Source: Oscillatoriales cyanobacterium SM2_2_1
GTDB taxonomy: Bacteria; Cyanobacteriota; Cyanobacteriia; Pseudanabaenales; Pseudanabaenaceae
Length of the DNA: 36,099 nt
Assembly: GCA_012031145.1 (NCBI GenBank)
Contig: JAAUUH010000021.1
Span: 1 to 36,099, forward strand
Direction of reading: 5' to 3'
Shown piece by piece: positions 16,873-25,488 of this stretch (position 1 is its first letter; every line of letters starts with the position of its first letter). A program made the position numbers and the translations under genes. A model generated the notes under the pieces. It saw nothing but the letters and a program-made list of their open reading frames with translations. It was not told the DNA's origin and did not search any database.

Positions 16873-19263
16873 CTAATAAGTCCACTTCCATTCGCGAATT
16901 TCGGGCATATCATCACCATGCTCGGCGATGTAATGTTTGTGCTCGATCAACTTGTTACGGAGCCGCTGCTTAACATGAACGCCAACCGCTTGCAGCTTAG
17001 GCACTCGGTCGATCGCATCCATGGCAAGGTGGAACCGATCAAGGTCATTGAGAACAACCATATCAAAGGGGGTGGTAGTGGTGCCCTCTTCTTTGTAGCC
17101 CCGCACATGGAGGTTGCTGTGGTTGGTGCGTCGATAGGTGAGGCGATGGATCAACCAAGGGTAGCCATGGTAGGCAAAGATAACTGGCTTGTTGATGGTA
17201 AACAGGGAGTCAAAGTCGCGATCGCTGAGTCCGTGGGGGTGCTCCGACTCAGGCTGCAGGGTCATGAGATCCACCACATTGATAAAGCGAATTTTGAGGT
17301 CAGGGAAATTTTGCCGCAGAATGTCAGTGGCAGCTAGGGCTTCGAGAGTAGGAACATCCCCAGAGCAGGCCATGACCACATCGGGTTCATAACCTTCATC
17401 ATTGCTAGCCCAGTCCCAGATGCCGATACCCAAGGTGCAGTGCTTAACAGCAGCATCCATGTCTAGGAATTGCAGTGATGGTTGCTTGCCCGCCACAATC
17501 ACATTGACATAATGCTTGCTGCGCAGACAGTGGTCGGTGACGGAAAGCAGGGTATTGGCATCCGGTGGCAAGTAGACGCGGATGATCCCGGATTTTTTGT
17601 TCACCACATGGTCAATAAAGCCTGGGTCTTGATGGGAGAAGCCATTGTGATCCTGCCGCCAAACATGGGAGGTCAGCAGGTAGTTCAGGGAGGCGATTGG
17701 TCGCCGCCAAGAAATGTGCCGAGTGGTTTTTAGCCACTTAGCGTGCTGATTAAACATCGAGTCGATGATGTGGATGAAAGCCTCGTAACAGGAGAAAAGC
17801 CCATGGCGACCGGTGAGGAGATAGCCCTCAAGCCAGCCTTGACACATGTGTTCACTGAGGATTTCCATCACCCTCCCATCGGTGTTGATGTGATCGTCTT
17901 CAGGAAGGATTTCTGCGGCCCAAGTGCGATCAGTAACTTCAAAGAGGGCGCTAAGACGATTGGATGCGGTTTCGTCAGGGCCAAAGACCCGGAAATTGCG
18001 ACTTTGGAGGTTAAGTTTCATCACATCCCGCAGAAAAATCCCCATGACCTTGGTGGCTTCGGCGATCGCCTGACCGGGACGGGGAACGGAAACGGCATAA
18101 TCGCGAAACTCCGGCATCCGCAGATCCCGAAGCAGGATCCCACCATTGGCATGGGGGTTGGCTCCCATCCGCCGATCGCCAGTCGGAGCAAGGGCAGCCA
18201 GTTCGGGCAAAAGTTTGCCGGTTTCGTCAAAGAGTTCTTCGGGGCGATAGCTCTTCATCCACGATTCCAGCAATTCGACGTGGTGAGGTTTACCTGCCAT
18301 TTCTGAGAAAGGAACCTGGTGTGAGCGCCAGTAATCTTCCGTCTTCTTGCCATCAACCTCCTTCGGCCCTGTCCAACCCTTGGGTGATCGAAGGATGATC
18401 ATGGGGTATTGGGGACGACCGACAAAGCCCTCCGCCTTGGCTTGGGACTGAATTTGGCGAATTTCGGCAATCACGACATCCATGGTCGCTGCCATGGCAC
18501 GGTGCATAAGCTCCGGATCGGAACCCTCCACAAAATACGGCTTGTAGCCATAGCCCCTAAACAGATTATCTAGCTCGCTATGGCTAAGTCGTGCCAGCAC
18601 CGTGGGATTGGCGATTTTATAGCCATTGAGGTGCAAAATTGGCAGCACAATGCCATCCCGTGCTGGGTTAATAAACTTATTAGAATGCCAACTAGTGGCT
18701 AGGGGACCGGTTTCGGCTTCGCCATCACCCACCACACAGGCGGCGATCAGGTCGGGATTGTCAAACACGGCACCGTAGGCATGCACGAGGGCATAGCCTA
18801 GTTCCCCTCCCTCATGGATGGAGCCAGGAGTTTCAGGGGCCACATGACTCGGAATGCCGCCCGGGAAGGAGAACTGCTTGAAGAGTTTTTTCATCCCCTC
18901 CGCATCTTGGGTAATGTTGGGGTAGAACTCGGTGTAGGTGCCTTCCATGTAGGTATTGGCTACCAAACCCGGGCCCCCATGCCCTGGCCCCGTGATGTAA
19001 ATCACATTGAGATCGTGCTGGTTGATTACCCGGTTGAGGTGGACATAGATGAAGTTCAGTCCCGGCGTAGTGCCCCAGTGGCCAAGGAGACGGGGCTTAA
19101 TATGACCGAGGGTGAGGGGTTCTTTCAACAGGGGATTATCAAAAAGATAGATTTGTCCCACGGAGAGATAGTTGGCTGCCCGCCAGTAGGCATCCATCAG
19201 GCGTAGTTCTTCCGCAGTGAGGGCTTGGCTTTGATCGGTAACAGATTCAGCAGAGGTGAGCAT
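16873..19263 (-). CDS. xfp: Phosphoketolase (xylulose-5-phosphate/fructose-6-phosphate)
   Basis: A 796-residue classical phosphoketolase. Using ThDP and phosphate, it splits xylulose-5-P (or fructose-6-P) into acetyl-phosphate plus glyceraldehyde-3-P (or erythrose-4-P). The signatures are [40 protein letters not shown] ending in the ligand Asn of [22 protein letters not shown] with the cofactor-activating glutamate, [22 protein letters not shown], and the C-terminal domain ending [10 protein letters not shown]. The length is normal. GAGG lies 8 bases before the ATG. It is the first gene of the xfp-glgP pair, so the two proteins are likely made together. It gives the cell a carbon-saving route to acetyl-CoA that bypasses pyruvate decarboxylation. 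Confidence 0.97.
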   Translation of the reverse strand: MLTSAESVTDQSQALTAEELRLMDAYWRAANYLSVGQIYLFDNPLLKEPLTLGHIKPRLLGHWGTTPGLNFIYVHLNRVINQHDLNVIYITGPGHGGPGLVANTYMEGTYTEFYPNITQDAEGMKKLFKQFSFPGGIPSHVAPETPGSIHEGGELGYALVHAYGAVFDNPDLIAACVVGDGEAETGPLATSWHSNKFINPARDGIVLPILHLNGYKIANPTVLARLSHSELDNLFRGYGYKPYFVEGSDPELMHRAMAATMDVVIAEIRQIQSQAKAEGFVGRPQYPMIILRSPKGWTGPKEVDGKKTEDYWRSHQVPFSEMAGKPHHVELLESWMKSYRPEELFDETGKLLPELAALAPTGDRRMGANPHANGGILLRDLRMPEFRDYAVSVPRPGQAIAEATKVMGIFLRDVMKLNLQSRNFRVFGPDETASNRLSALFEVTDRTWAAEILPEDDHINTDGRVMEILSEHMCQGWLEGYLLTGRHGLFSCYEAFIHIIDSMFNQHAKWLKTTRHISWRRPIASLNYLLTSHVWRQDHNGFSHQDPGFIDHVVNKKSGIIRVYLPPDANTLLSVTDHCLRSKHYVNVIVAGKQPSLQFLDMDAAVKHCTLGIGIWDWASNDEGYEPDVVMACSGDVPTLEALAATDILRQNFPDLKIRFINVVDLMTLQPESEHPHGLSDRDFDSLFTINKPVIFAYHGYPWLIHRLTYRRTNHSNLHVRGYKEEGTTTTPFDMVVLNDLDRFHLAMDAIDRVPKLQAVGVHVKQRLRNKLIEHKHYIAEHGDDMPEIREWKWTY

Positions 19264-19561
19264 AGAATAAACCTCGAAATACTATTAACTGGAGTGAGTG
19301 AGGTCTCAGCAGTGTTAAGGAATAGGGTTTAATGCAATTCCCAACTCGGAAATGGGAGCAAAAATTACAAACTGGAAACCTCTGTGGGAAACTCCCTGGA
19401 AAAAGAAGTTAAGGAAAGTAATTCGAGTATTCCATCCCATCAATCTATCGCGATGTCGTCCTTGCAACAGAATCAAGTACCGCCATCCCTAACCCTCAAT
19501 CTCGGTTTTAGCCTAGCCCCGCGATCGCCCCAAAGAAGTTTCCTTAAGGAGATTTTCACTT
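19264..19561. other. Spacer containing the xfp-glgP promoter region
   Basis: About 300 bases between the start of xfp and the end of the NurA-domain gene, both read on the minus strand. The part next to xfp is AT-rich and should hold its promoter. A HIP1 octamer lies near 19521. I see no further gene and no clear terminator for the NurA-domain gene. Confidence 0.45.
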
Positions 19562-20752
19562 TCAGGCTAGACTGCGCCGCTTGCGAGATTCCTTAGCTGA
19601 TGGGGCGACATGGCTGATGCCTGCCCGGATTAAATGTTGCTCTAGGAGGGCGAAAAAGCGCTGGCGATCGCCCTTGGTCACGACGGCTCGGTTATGGGCT
19701 TCGGCTAGGGCTACGGGATAGCCCTGCCCCTTCAGAATTTGGGTGATCACTAGGTTCAAGGCCCCCAGATACATTTGGGGATCGCCAGCCACCCACTCTG
19801 GCATCTCGAGGCGCACTAGTTCGCTGCCACCATGGACGTAGCAAAAGTAAATGCGATGGTCGCCATATTCCGACAAAATCGCAGCATGACTTCGCCAGAG
19901 GGGGCTGACCCCATAAAGTGGCAGACGCTGCTGCCAAAAGGAAGCATCGCGCAGGGCAAACAGGCCATGGCAGGGTGCGGTCTCACTGGTTTCATGGGCA
20001 CAGAACTGCTTGCAATCTGGTTCGGGATGGGGGCACTGCAGTAGCCGCAAAAAGTTGAGACTCTCCCCGGCCCGTGGAGCGCTAATGTAGCCGACGAGGG
20101 GGATTCCCCGGGATCGTAACCGCTCCCAGGCATCTAACATTGGGGTCAGAAGGTGGGTGCGGGCCGCCTGGGGTAAATCGGCTAGCTGCCAATGGATCAA
20201 AGAGCCGTCACACAGGGCTAAACGGGGCATTTCCGGGGTCGCCCCAGGTTCCTGTTCAGCGGCCAAGTCGGCAAGGGCGATCGCCTCGGCAAGGGTGCGC
20301 TGATGGGAAAGCCACTCCTCGAGAGCGATCCCCCAGGATCGAGCTGCATAGAGATCCTCAGGCTGGTAGTAGATTCGGGGTTGGCTGTCGAGGAGCGGGT
20401 AGCGATGCGTTCCATAGTGAATGGAGACTCGCCCAACATTGATTAGGTAGCAGTAGGCAATCTCGTGGTGACTGGGGGCGATCTGGGAGCCATCGGTGCT
20501 CAAAATCCAGTGGGGATCGGTAACTGGGGTGAGGGTCTTCTGTTCCGAAAGTCGGTCGCTAGGGGTAGCGCAGGCAAAGGGAAATCGGTGCCCCCATTGG
20601 ACGTAGCGCTGCTGGAGGTCGTCCTGCTGGGCGATCGCCCGTTCAAAGAGGGTTGCGGCTAGCTCTAACTTGCGTGAGCGATCCCGGGACTCCCGATGCA
20701 ACTGATCGGCAATGCCATCCATTTGTTTGCTGACTTGCAGAAAATCCAACAT
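19562..20752 (-). CDS. NurA-domain nuclease-like protein, cyanobacterial type
   Basis: A 396-residue protein. NurA proteins have an RNase H-like fold with Mn-dependent 5'-3' nuclease activity and, in archaea, work with HerA at DNA ends. The first acidic site is STDGSQIAPS (about residues 85-95), a second is LALCDGSLIHW (near residue 180), and the last part has AEAHNRAVVTKGDRQRF, all matching NurA-type active-site blocks. A coiled, charged N-terminal helix (DQLHRESRDRSRKLELAATLFERA) precedes the domain. A Cys/His-rich stretch in the middle (CPHPEPDCKQFCAHE, about residues 240-255) could bind metal, which I have not seen described for the family. No HerA-like helicase gene is adjacent. The gene appears to stand alone upstream of the divergently read pntA. 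Confidence 0.8.
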   Translation of the reverse strand: MLDFLQVSKQMDGIADQLHRESRDRSRKLELAATLFERAIAQQDDLQQRYVQWGHRFPFACATPSDRLSEQKTLTPVTDPHWILSTDGSQIAPSHHEIAYCYLINVGRVSIHYGTHRYPLLDSQPRIYYQPEDLYAARSWGIALEEWLSHQRTLAEAIALADLAAEQEPGATPEMPRLALCDGSLIHWQLADLPQAARTHLLTPMLDAWERLRSRGIPLVGYISAPRAGESLNFLRLLQCPHPEPDCKQFCAHETSETAPCHGLFALRDASFWQQRLPLYGVSPLWRSHAAILSEYGDHRIYFCYVHGGSELVRLEMPEWVAGDPQMYLGALNLVITQILKGQGYPVALAEAHNRAVVTKGDRQRFFALLEQHLIRAGISHVAPSAKESRKRRSLA

Positions 20753-21255
20753 TTGAGGGCACTCCTATGCTGATGAACGCCTATCTTGAAATTTCTGGTT
20801 CCCCCTGACTTAGGCTGATCCCAATGGAGAGTTTGGCCTAATCACTATTCGATTAAGCCTCCCATCAATCAGTCATGGAACAGTCATGGAACCAACTCAA
20901 AATGCCCAAAACCCTTGAACCGTTAAATCGGATACCAAAGCCCATGACTCAATTTATGAGTGAACAGACCGCAGGTCTCAAACCGGAAGATAAGCCGGCA
21001 AATGCGGCAATTTCCAGGGATAGAACCTGCTTGTGACCTCGAAGGGATTGAATTCTATACCCATTCGTTTGTGTCATCGTTTCCTCAATAAGGCTACCAA
21101 AAAACAAAACACTTCTAATAACAAAATGAAGAATCTCTTTCTTTCCTGGGAAACGACTTTAGGATTAATCAAATTTGTGGCGCGCAGACCTATCCTGACA
21201 TCGGGTGCCAAAGAATTTACCGGAATTCATCCATATTAATTAGGAAGGAGAACTC
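20753..21255. other. Intergenic region between the NurA-domain gene and pntA
   Basis: About 500 bases separating divergent genes. It contains an 11-base tandem duplication at 20870-20891, a short palindrome ACTCA-ATTTA-TGAGT near 20948, and an AT-rich stretch (21080-21180) before pntA that probably holds promoter elements. A 30-codon open frame at 20944-21036 and a 68-codon one at 21033-21239 have no ribosome-binding site or recognisable content, so I do not call them genes. Confidence 0.5.
20870..20891. repeat. Perfect 11-bp tandem duplication
   Basis: CAGTCATGGAA occurs twice in direct succession. It lies in the divergent spacer about 365 bases upstream of pntA. It could be a simple slippage product or a pair of protein-binding sites; one helical turn per unit makes the latter possible. 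Confidence 0.7.
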
Positions 21256-22398
21256 ATGAGAATCGGTGTAATTAGAGAGGAAGGATTAAATGAGTACCGC
21301 GTAGCGCTGATTCCAGAGGTTGTTAAAACGCTCATTGGCAAAGGGATAGAGGTGATTGTCGAATCCCAAGCTGGTGTCCATGCCTTCCACAATGACGAAG
21401 ACTATACCGCTGTCGGTGCGGTGATCGCCCCTAGCCGCCAGTCCCTGTTCCAAGAGGTAGACCTGATTGCTACGGTGCAGGGGATCGCCTCGGCCGACCT
21501 GTCCCACCTGCGCCCGGGTCAAATTGTGGTTGGGTTCCTCAATCCCCTTGGCGATCCCCGTTGCATCCAGCAGTTAGCCGAGCGTGGGGTGACGGCTTTG
21601 GCAGTAGAACTAGTACCCCGCACCAGTCGTGCCCAGAGCATGGATGCCCTCTCTTCCCAAGCTTCGATCGCCGGATACAAGGCCGTGTTGCTGGCGGCCG
21701 CCGCCTTGCCTAAATACGTTCCGATGCTCACCACAGCGGCAGGCACCATTCGTCCGGCTAAGGTGGTCGTGCTGGGGGCTGGGGTGGCCGGACTTCAAGC
21801 GATCGCCACGGCCCGTCGCCTAGGTGCCACGGTTGAGGCCTATGACATCCGTCCGGCGGTGCGAGAAGAAGTGCAAAGTTTGGGCGCCCATTTTATTGAC
21901 GTCACCCTCAATGAGGAAACCACGGCAGTAGGGGGCTATGCCAAGGAAATCTCTGAGGCGGCCAAGGAGCATGCCCGGGCTATTTTGACCCAGCACATTG
22001 CCGCGGCCGATGTTGTGATCACCACCGCCCAAGTTCCCGGACGGAAGGCCCCGGTGCTGGTGACAGAGGCAATGGTGTCCCAGATGCGTCCCGGGTCGGT
22101 GGTTGTGGACTTGGCCAGCGAGCAAGGTGGCAACTGCGAGGGCTCGGAAGCGGGTAAGGATGTACGCCTCCATGGCGTGCTGATTATGGGCCCCCTCAAT
22201 CTGCCGTCCACCGTGGCGGTTCATGCCTCCCAGAGCTATGCCAAGAATCTGCTGAATCTGATCAAGTTGTTGATTCCAAAATCCGAAGTCGTCCTCGATT
22301 TTGGTGACGATATTTTCGATCAGTGCTGCCTGACCCATGGCGGCGAGATTCGCAACCAACGGGTGCGGGATCTTGTTGCCCAGTTAACCAATGTTTAA
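21256..22398 (+). CDS. pntA: NAD(P) transhydrogenase subunit alpha, NAD(H)-binding domain I
   Basis: A 380-residue soluble subunit that binds NAD(H) in the proton-translocating transhydrogenase. The family start is RIGVIREEGLNEYRVALIPE. The Rossmann loop is VVLGAGVAGLQAIATARRLGA followed by the acidic residue of VEAYDIRPA, and the mobile-loop region and KAPVLVTEAMVSQMRPGSVVVDLA are typical. The strong Shine-Dalgarno AGGAAGGAG 6 bases before the ATG fixes the start. As in other cyanobacteria, the alpha subunit is split: this protein has domain I only and the membrane part is encoded by the next gene. The complex sits in the cytoplasmic or thylakoid membrane and couples NADPH formation to the proton gradient. 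Confidence 0.96.
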   Translation: MRIGVIREEGLNEYRVALIPEVVKTLIGKGIEVIVESQAGVHAFHNDEDYTAVGAVIAPSRQSLFQEVDLIATVQGIASADLSHLRPGQIVVGFLNPLGDPRCIQQLAERGVTALAVELVPRTSRAQSMDALSSQASIAGYKAVLLAAAALPKYVPMLTTAAGTIRPAKVVVLGAGVAGLQAIATARRLGATVEAYDIRPAVREEVQSLGAHFIDVTLNEETTAVGGYAKEISEAAKEHARAILTQHIAAADVVITTAQVPGRKAPVLVTEAMVSQMRPGSVVVDLASEQGGNCEGSEAGKDVRLHGVLIMGPLNLPSTVAVHASQSYAKNLLNLIKLLIPKSEVVLDFGDDIFDQCCLTHGGEIRNQRVRDLVAQLTNV

Positions 22399-22451
22399 TG
22401 CGTTTGCCCATCCATCTGTAGGATCTGCGTTATTTTCTGGAGAATAGTTCC

Positions 22452-22742
22452 ATGACCGAATCGCTGATTACAGCCATTTTGATTTTCACCCTTGCTTCGT
22501 TTACTGGCTTTGAAATTATCAATAAGATCCCTCCTACCCTGCACACCCCCCTAATGTCTGGCTCCAATGCGATCTCGGGTATTTGTGTCATTGGTGCGGT
22601 GTTGGTAGCGGGTGGGGAAACGGGCACGACCCTTTCTACGGTGCTTGGGGTCGTGGCGATCGCCTGTGCCATGGTTAATGTGGTGGGCGGCTTCCTGGTC
22701 ACCGATCGGATGTTGCAAATGTTTAAGAAAAAGGAGTCCTAG
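22452..22742 (+). CDS. pntA2: NAD(P) transhydrogenase subunit alpha-2 (membrane part)
   Basis: A 96-residue membrane protein matching the C-terminal helices of a fused PntA. It has about three hydrophobic segments (roughly residues 4-24, 35-55 and 58-80), the family stretches TGFEIINKIPPTLHTPLMSG and SNAISGICVIGA, and the ending GFLVTDRMLQMFKKKE. It starts 53 bases after pntA and ends 3 bases before pntB, so the three genes form an operon. Together with the membrane half of PntB it forms the proton channel (domain II). Confidence 0.96.
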   Translation: MTESLITAILIFTLASFTGFEIINKIPPTLHTPLMSGSNAISGICVIGAVLVAGGETGTTLSTVLGVVAIACAMVNVVGGFLVTDRMLQMFKKKES

Positions 22743-22745
22743 GCC

Positions 22746-24170
22746 ATGACCCAACTCACAGAAACCCTCACGGTGTGGGCCCCCTCGGGGATTCAGATCG
22801 CGTACCTTGTGGCGGCAGCCTGCTTCATCATTGGGTTAAAGAAAATGGGTTCTCCGGTCACCGCTCGACAGGGGAACGTGATCGGCGCGATCGGGATGCT
22901 CCTGGCAGTACTGGCTACTCTGATTGATCGCCATATTCTTAGCTACTCGATGATTGGCGTTGGTTTGGTAATCGGCTCCGTTGTGGGAGTTTGGATCGCT
23001 AAGGCGGTAGCCATGACCGATATGCCCCAGATGGTGGGCTTGCTGAATGGCTTAGGTGGTCTCGCCTCCACCCTGGTAGCCTCCGGCGAGTACTGGCATA
23101 CTGTCAGCCATGGTCTGCCATTGTCAACCACAGCAGTGATTTCCATTGCCGCCAGTATTTTGGTTGGCAACATTACCTTTACGGGTAGCATGGTGGCCTT
23201 TGCTAAGTTGCAGGGGATCATGAGTGGTGCTCCGATTCGTTTTGCCCTCCAGCAGCAGCTCAATATCGTCCTACTGGTGGTTTGGGCGATCGGGTCTATC
23301 TTGGTTGTGATCAACCCCGCCGACCTAGCGGGTTTTGCTGGCATTAATGTGATTTCCCTCCTGCTTGGGGTGCTGTTTGTGATTCCCATTGGTGGTGGTG
23401 ATATGCCAGTGGTTATATCTTTGCTCAACTCCCTCTCGGGGATCGCTGCTGGAGCCACAGGTTTTGTGGTGATGAATAATGTGCTGATTATTTCTGGGGC
23501 TCTCGTGGGAGCGTCGGGGTTGATCCTGACCCAGATTATGTGTAAGGCGATGAATCGCACGTTGCCCAGTGTGCTGTTTTCGGGATTTGGCACCGACGGG
23601 GGTGCGGGGACGGAAGCCGGTAGCGGCACGCTCAACAAAACTGTGCGCCAAATTGATCCCGAAGAGTGCGCCATGATGTTGGGCTACGCCCGATCAGTCG
23701 TGATTGTGCCTGGGTACGGCATGGCCGTTGCCCAAGCCCAGCATGTCGTCCGTGAATTAGCAGATACCCTAGAGCGCAAGGGTGTCGAAGTGCGCTATGC
23801 CATTCACCCCGTGGCGGGTCGAATGCCGGGGCATATGAATGTGCTGCTGGCGGAAGCTAATGTGCCGTATACCCAATTGTGTGACATGGACGACATTAAC
23901 CCCCAGTTTGAAAACACTGATGTGGCCCTAGTCATCGGTGCTAACGATGTGGTTAATCCGGCGGCACGCCACGATCGCCAAAGTCCGATTTATGGCATGC
24001 CTATCCTAGAGGTGGATCGCGCTAAACACACCGTGGTGATTAAACGTGGCATGAGTGCTGGATTTTCCGGTGTCGAAAACGAGCTGTTCTATAAGGAAAA
24101 AACCATGATGCTATTTGGCAGTGCCAAGGACGCAATAAACCGCTTGGTGAATGAAGTCAAGCAGTTGTAG
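22746..24170 (+). CDS. pntB: NAD(P) transhydrogenase subunit beta
   Basis: A 474-residue protein with a long membrane half and a C-terminal NADP(H)-binding domain III. The N-terminal part has many helices and the family stretches MPQMVGLLNGLGGLAS, GNITFTGSMVAFAKLQG and PIGGGDMPVVISLLNS. Domain III begins at about residue 300 and has VVIVPGYGMAVAQAQHVVREL, the NADP-binding GxGxxxA-type fingerprint, then HPVAGRMPGHMNVLLAEANVPY, GANDVVNPAA, MPILEVDRAK and KRGMSAGFSGVENELF. Every expected block is present and the length is standard. It is the last gene of the pnt operon and is followed by a clear intrinsic terminator about 70 bases on. Confidence 0.97.
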   Translation: MTQLTETLTVWAPSGIQIAYLVAAACFIIGLKKMGSPVTARQGNVIGAIGMLLAVLATLIDRHILSYSMIGVGLVIGSVVGVWIAKAVAMTDMPQMVGLLNGLGGLASTLVASGEYWHTVSHGLPLSTTAVISIAASILVGNITFTGSMVAFAKLQGIMSGAPIRFALQQQLNIVLLVVWAIGSILVVINPADLAGFAGINVISLLLGVLFVIPIGGGDMPVVISLLNSLSGIAAGATGFVVMNNVLIISGALVGASGLILTQIMCKAMNRTLPSVLFSGFGTDGGAGTEAGSGTLNKTVRQIDPEECAMMLGYARSVVIVPGYGMAVAQAQHVVRELADTLERKGVEVRYAIHPVAGRMPGHMNVLLAEANVPYTQLCDMDDINPQFENTDVALVIGANDVVNPAARHDRQSPIYGMPILEVDRAKHTVVIKRGMSAGFSGVENELFYKEKTMMLFGSAKDAINRLVNEVKQL

Positions 24171-24242
24171 CAGTAACTGACCGCTACTCTCGGGAAGAAT
24201 GAAATTCCTGAGTCAAGCACCATCAGCAGATGACTTATAGAA

Positions 24243-24276
24243 GTGGGTGGAACCTCGTAGTTCTGCCCATTTTTTT
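24243..24276 (+). terminator. Intrinsic terminator of the pnt operon
   Basis: GTGGGTGGAAC at 24243-24253 pairs with GTTCTGCCCAT at 24260-24270 (11 pairs including three G-T wobbles) across a six-base loop, and is followed at once by a run of T to 24276. This is the cleanest rho-independent terminator in the window and lies about 70 bases after the pntB stop. Confidence 0.85.
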
Positions 24277-24453
24277 CCTGATTCAGATATTCTTCGCGCC
24301 TGGCACTAAAAGACCTCTGCATAAATTGGAGGCGAGCGATCGCCTCTTTGCCGTTGACCTAAGACGATGCTGCCAAGCAAGCTGCAACCTCTAGGAGCAA
24401 TGTAAATAAACGATGAAGGTGTATAGTTATTCTCGGTAATTTTTTTGTTTTCT

Positions 24454-25179
24454 GTGCTTAAAACCTCTTCCGTTCTTGATCTCCCTATTCACATCACGGA
24501 TAGCTATATCCAGTGGATTGTAGAGCAATGGCAGCAAAGAAAAGGACTTCATATCATTACCCTAAATGCGGAAATGACGATGCAAGCCCAACACAATGAA
24601 CAGCTATCCACCATTATTAAACGGGCTGAACTGGTGATTCCCGATGGCGCAGGAGTGACCTTATTTCTCAAGTCGAAAGGGGAAAAGGTACAGCGCTGTC
24701 CGGGAATTGAATTAGCCCAAGATCTGTTGGCAGTAGCCTGTCAAAATCAATGGCGAATTTGTTTGATTGGTGGCACTCCAAGCGTGCTAGAGAAAACGCT
24801 ACACCACTGGCAAACAAAGTTATCGGGTCTTCAAATTCTCAATGCCTTTGATGGTTATTTTGGTTCTGACCAAGAATCCATGATTTTGCAAACCCTTGCG
24901 GAGCTCCAACCGGATTTAATTCTGGTCGCCCTCGGAGTTCCCAGACAGGAAGTATGGATTGCCCAAAATCGCGATCACTGTCCCCACGCCATTTGGATGG
25001 GGGTTGGCGGCAGTTTTGATGTTTGGGCCGGGGTCAAAAAGCGGGCTCCACGGCTCCTGAGGGAGAATAATCTGGAGTGGCTCTATCGCCTCTACCAAGA
25101 ACCGTGGCGGTGGCGGCGAATGTTAGCCCTACCGCAGTTTGTGTGGCGTGTGGTTATTAACAACGGTGAAAAGAATTAA
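24454..25179 (+). CDS. WecG/TagA/CpsF family glycosyltransferase
   Basis: Family GT26 enzymes transfer the second sugar (ManNAcA, ManNAc or glucose) onto an undecaprenyl-diphosphate-linked first sugar at the cytoplasmic membrane face, in assembly of surface polysaccharides. The family marks are ITLNAEMTMQAQHNE, ELVIPDGAGVTLFLKSKG and RCPGIELAQDLL in the N-terminal half, CLIGGTPSVLEKTLHHWQ in the middle, and LVALGVPRQEVWIAQN with WMGVGGSFDVWAGVKKRAPR near the end, followed by the basic tail EPWRWRRM. The start is uncertain: GTG 24454 gives 241 residues, while a TTG at 24445 adds three. Neither has a strong ribosome-binding site. A WecA-like gene follows on the same strand, which fits the pathway order. 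Confidence 0.9.
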   Translation: MLKTSSVLDLPIHITDSYIQWIVEQWQQRKGLHIITLNAEMTMQAQHNEQLSTIIKRAELVIPDGAGVTLFLKSKGEKVQRCPGIELAQDLLAVACQNQWRICLIGGTPSVLEKTLHHWQTKLSGLQILNAFDGYFGSDQESMILQTLAELQPDLILVALGVPRQEVWIAQNRDHCPHAIWMGVGGSFDVWAGVKKRAPRLLRENNLEWLYRLYQEPWRWRRMLALPQFVWRVVINNGEKN

Positions 25180-25488
25180 ACCCCATCAGGTTCTATAGCC
25201 CAATCCTAGAATTTGAGCTTCTCCCCAGAAGTGACCGAATTTATGATTCCTCTGTTTTACGATTTTGGGGAAGTCCTATTGTCTAAGTGATCGACTGATT
25301 CTTGGATTTGGGGTCACCTCGTCACTCTCCCTGCGCTTGAGTTCCACTAACCTGAAGCCCCATTATTATTCATCTTTTTTAACCCTAGAAATCCCCCAAC
25401 TTTTGCTCCCAAAGGGCAGATTCACTCCTTGGTGCGTTTCCCTAAGCATCTGCTATTCTGATAGCAACGGTTGCCAAGCAATTTTCCC
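25180..25488. other. Spacer before the WecA-like gene
   Basis: About 310 bases. An 85-codon open frame overlaps the downstream gene in another frame, has no recognisable content and is not called. The last part holds an extended -10-like element at 25451-25459 and a short perfect palindrome GCAACGGTTGC around 25465-25475. Nothing else is evident. Confidence 0.45.
25451..25459 (+). promoter_or_regulatory. Extended -10 candidate upstream of the WecA-like gene
   Basis: TGCTATTCT fits an extended -10 (TG, one base, then a TATAAT-like hexamer). A transcript would start near 25466 and leave a leader of about 23 bases before the preferred ATG at 25489. No good -35 stands at ideal spacing. If correct, it excludes the alternative TTG start at 25471 as the main one. 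Confidence 0.3.

Noticed and set aside
16820-16891. Longer glgP start overlapping the end of xfp
   Set aside because: That ATG comes from the conserved C-terminal codons of xfp, while the ATG at 16819 has a proper GAGGA site. Kept as an alternative only.
17743-18306. 187-codon plus-strand frame inside xfp
   Set aside because: Antisense to well-conserved phosphoketolase sequence, with no recognisable domain.
20944-21036. 30-codon open frame upstream of pntA (begins MTQFMSEQTAG)
   Set aside because: No ribosome-binding site and no recognised family; too short to support from sequence alone.
21033-21239. 68-codon open frame upstream of pntA
   Set aside because: Its composition follows the AT-rich promoter region, with no start signal or motif.
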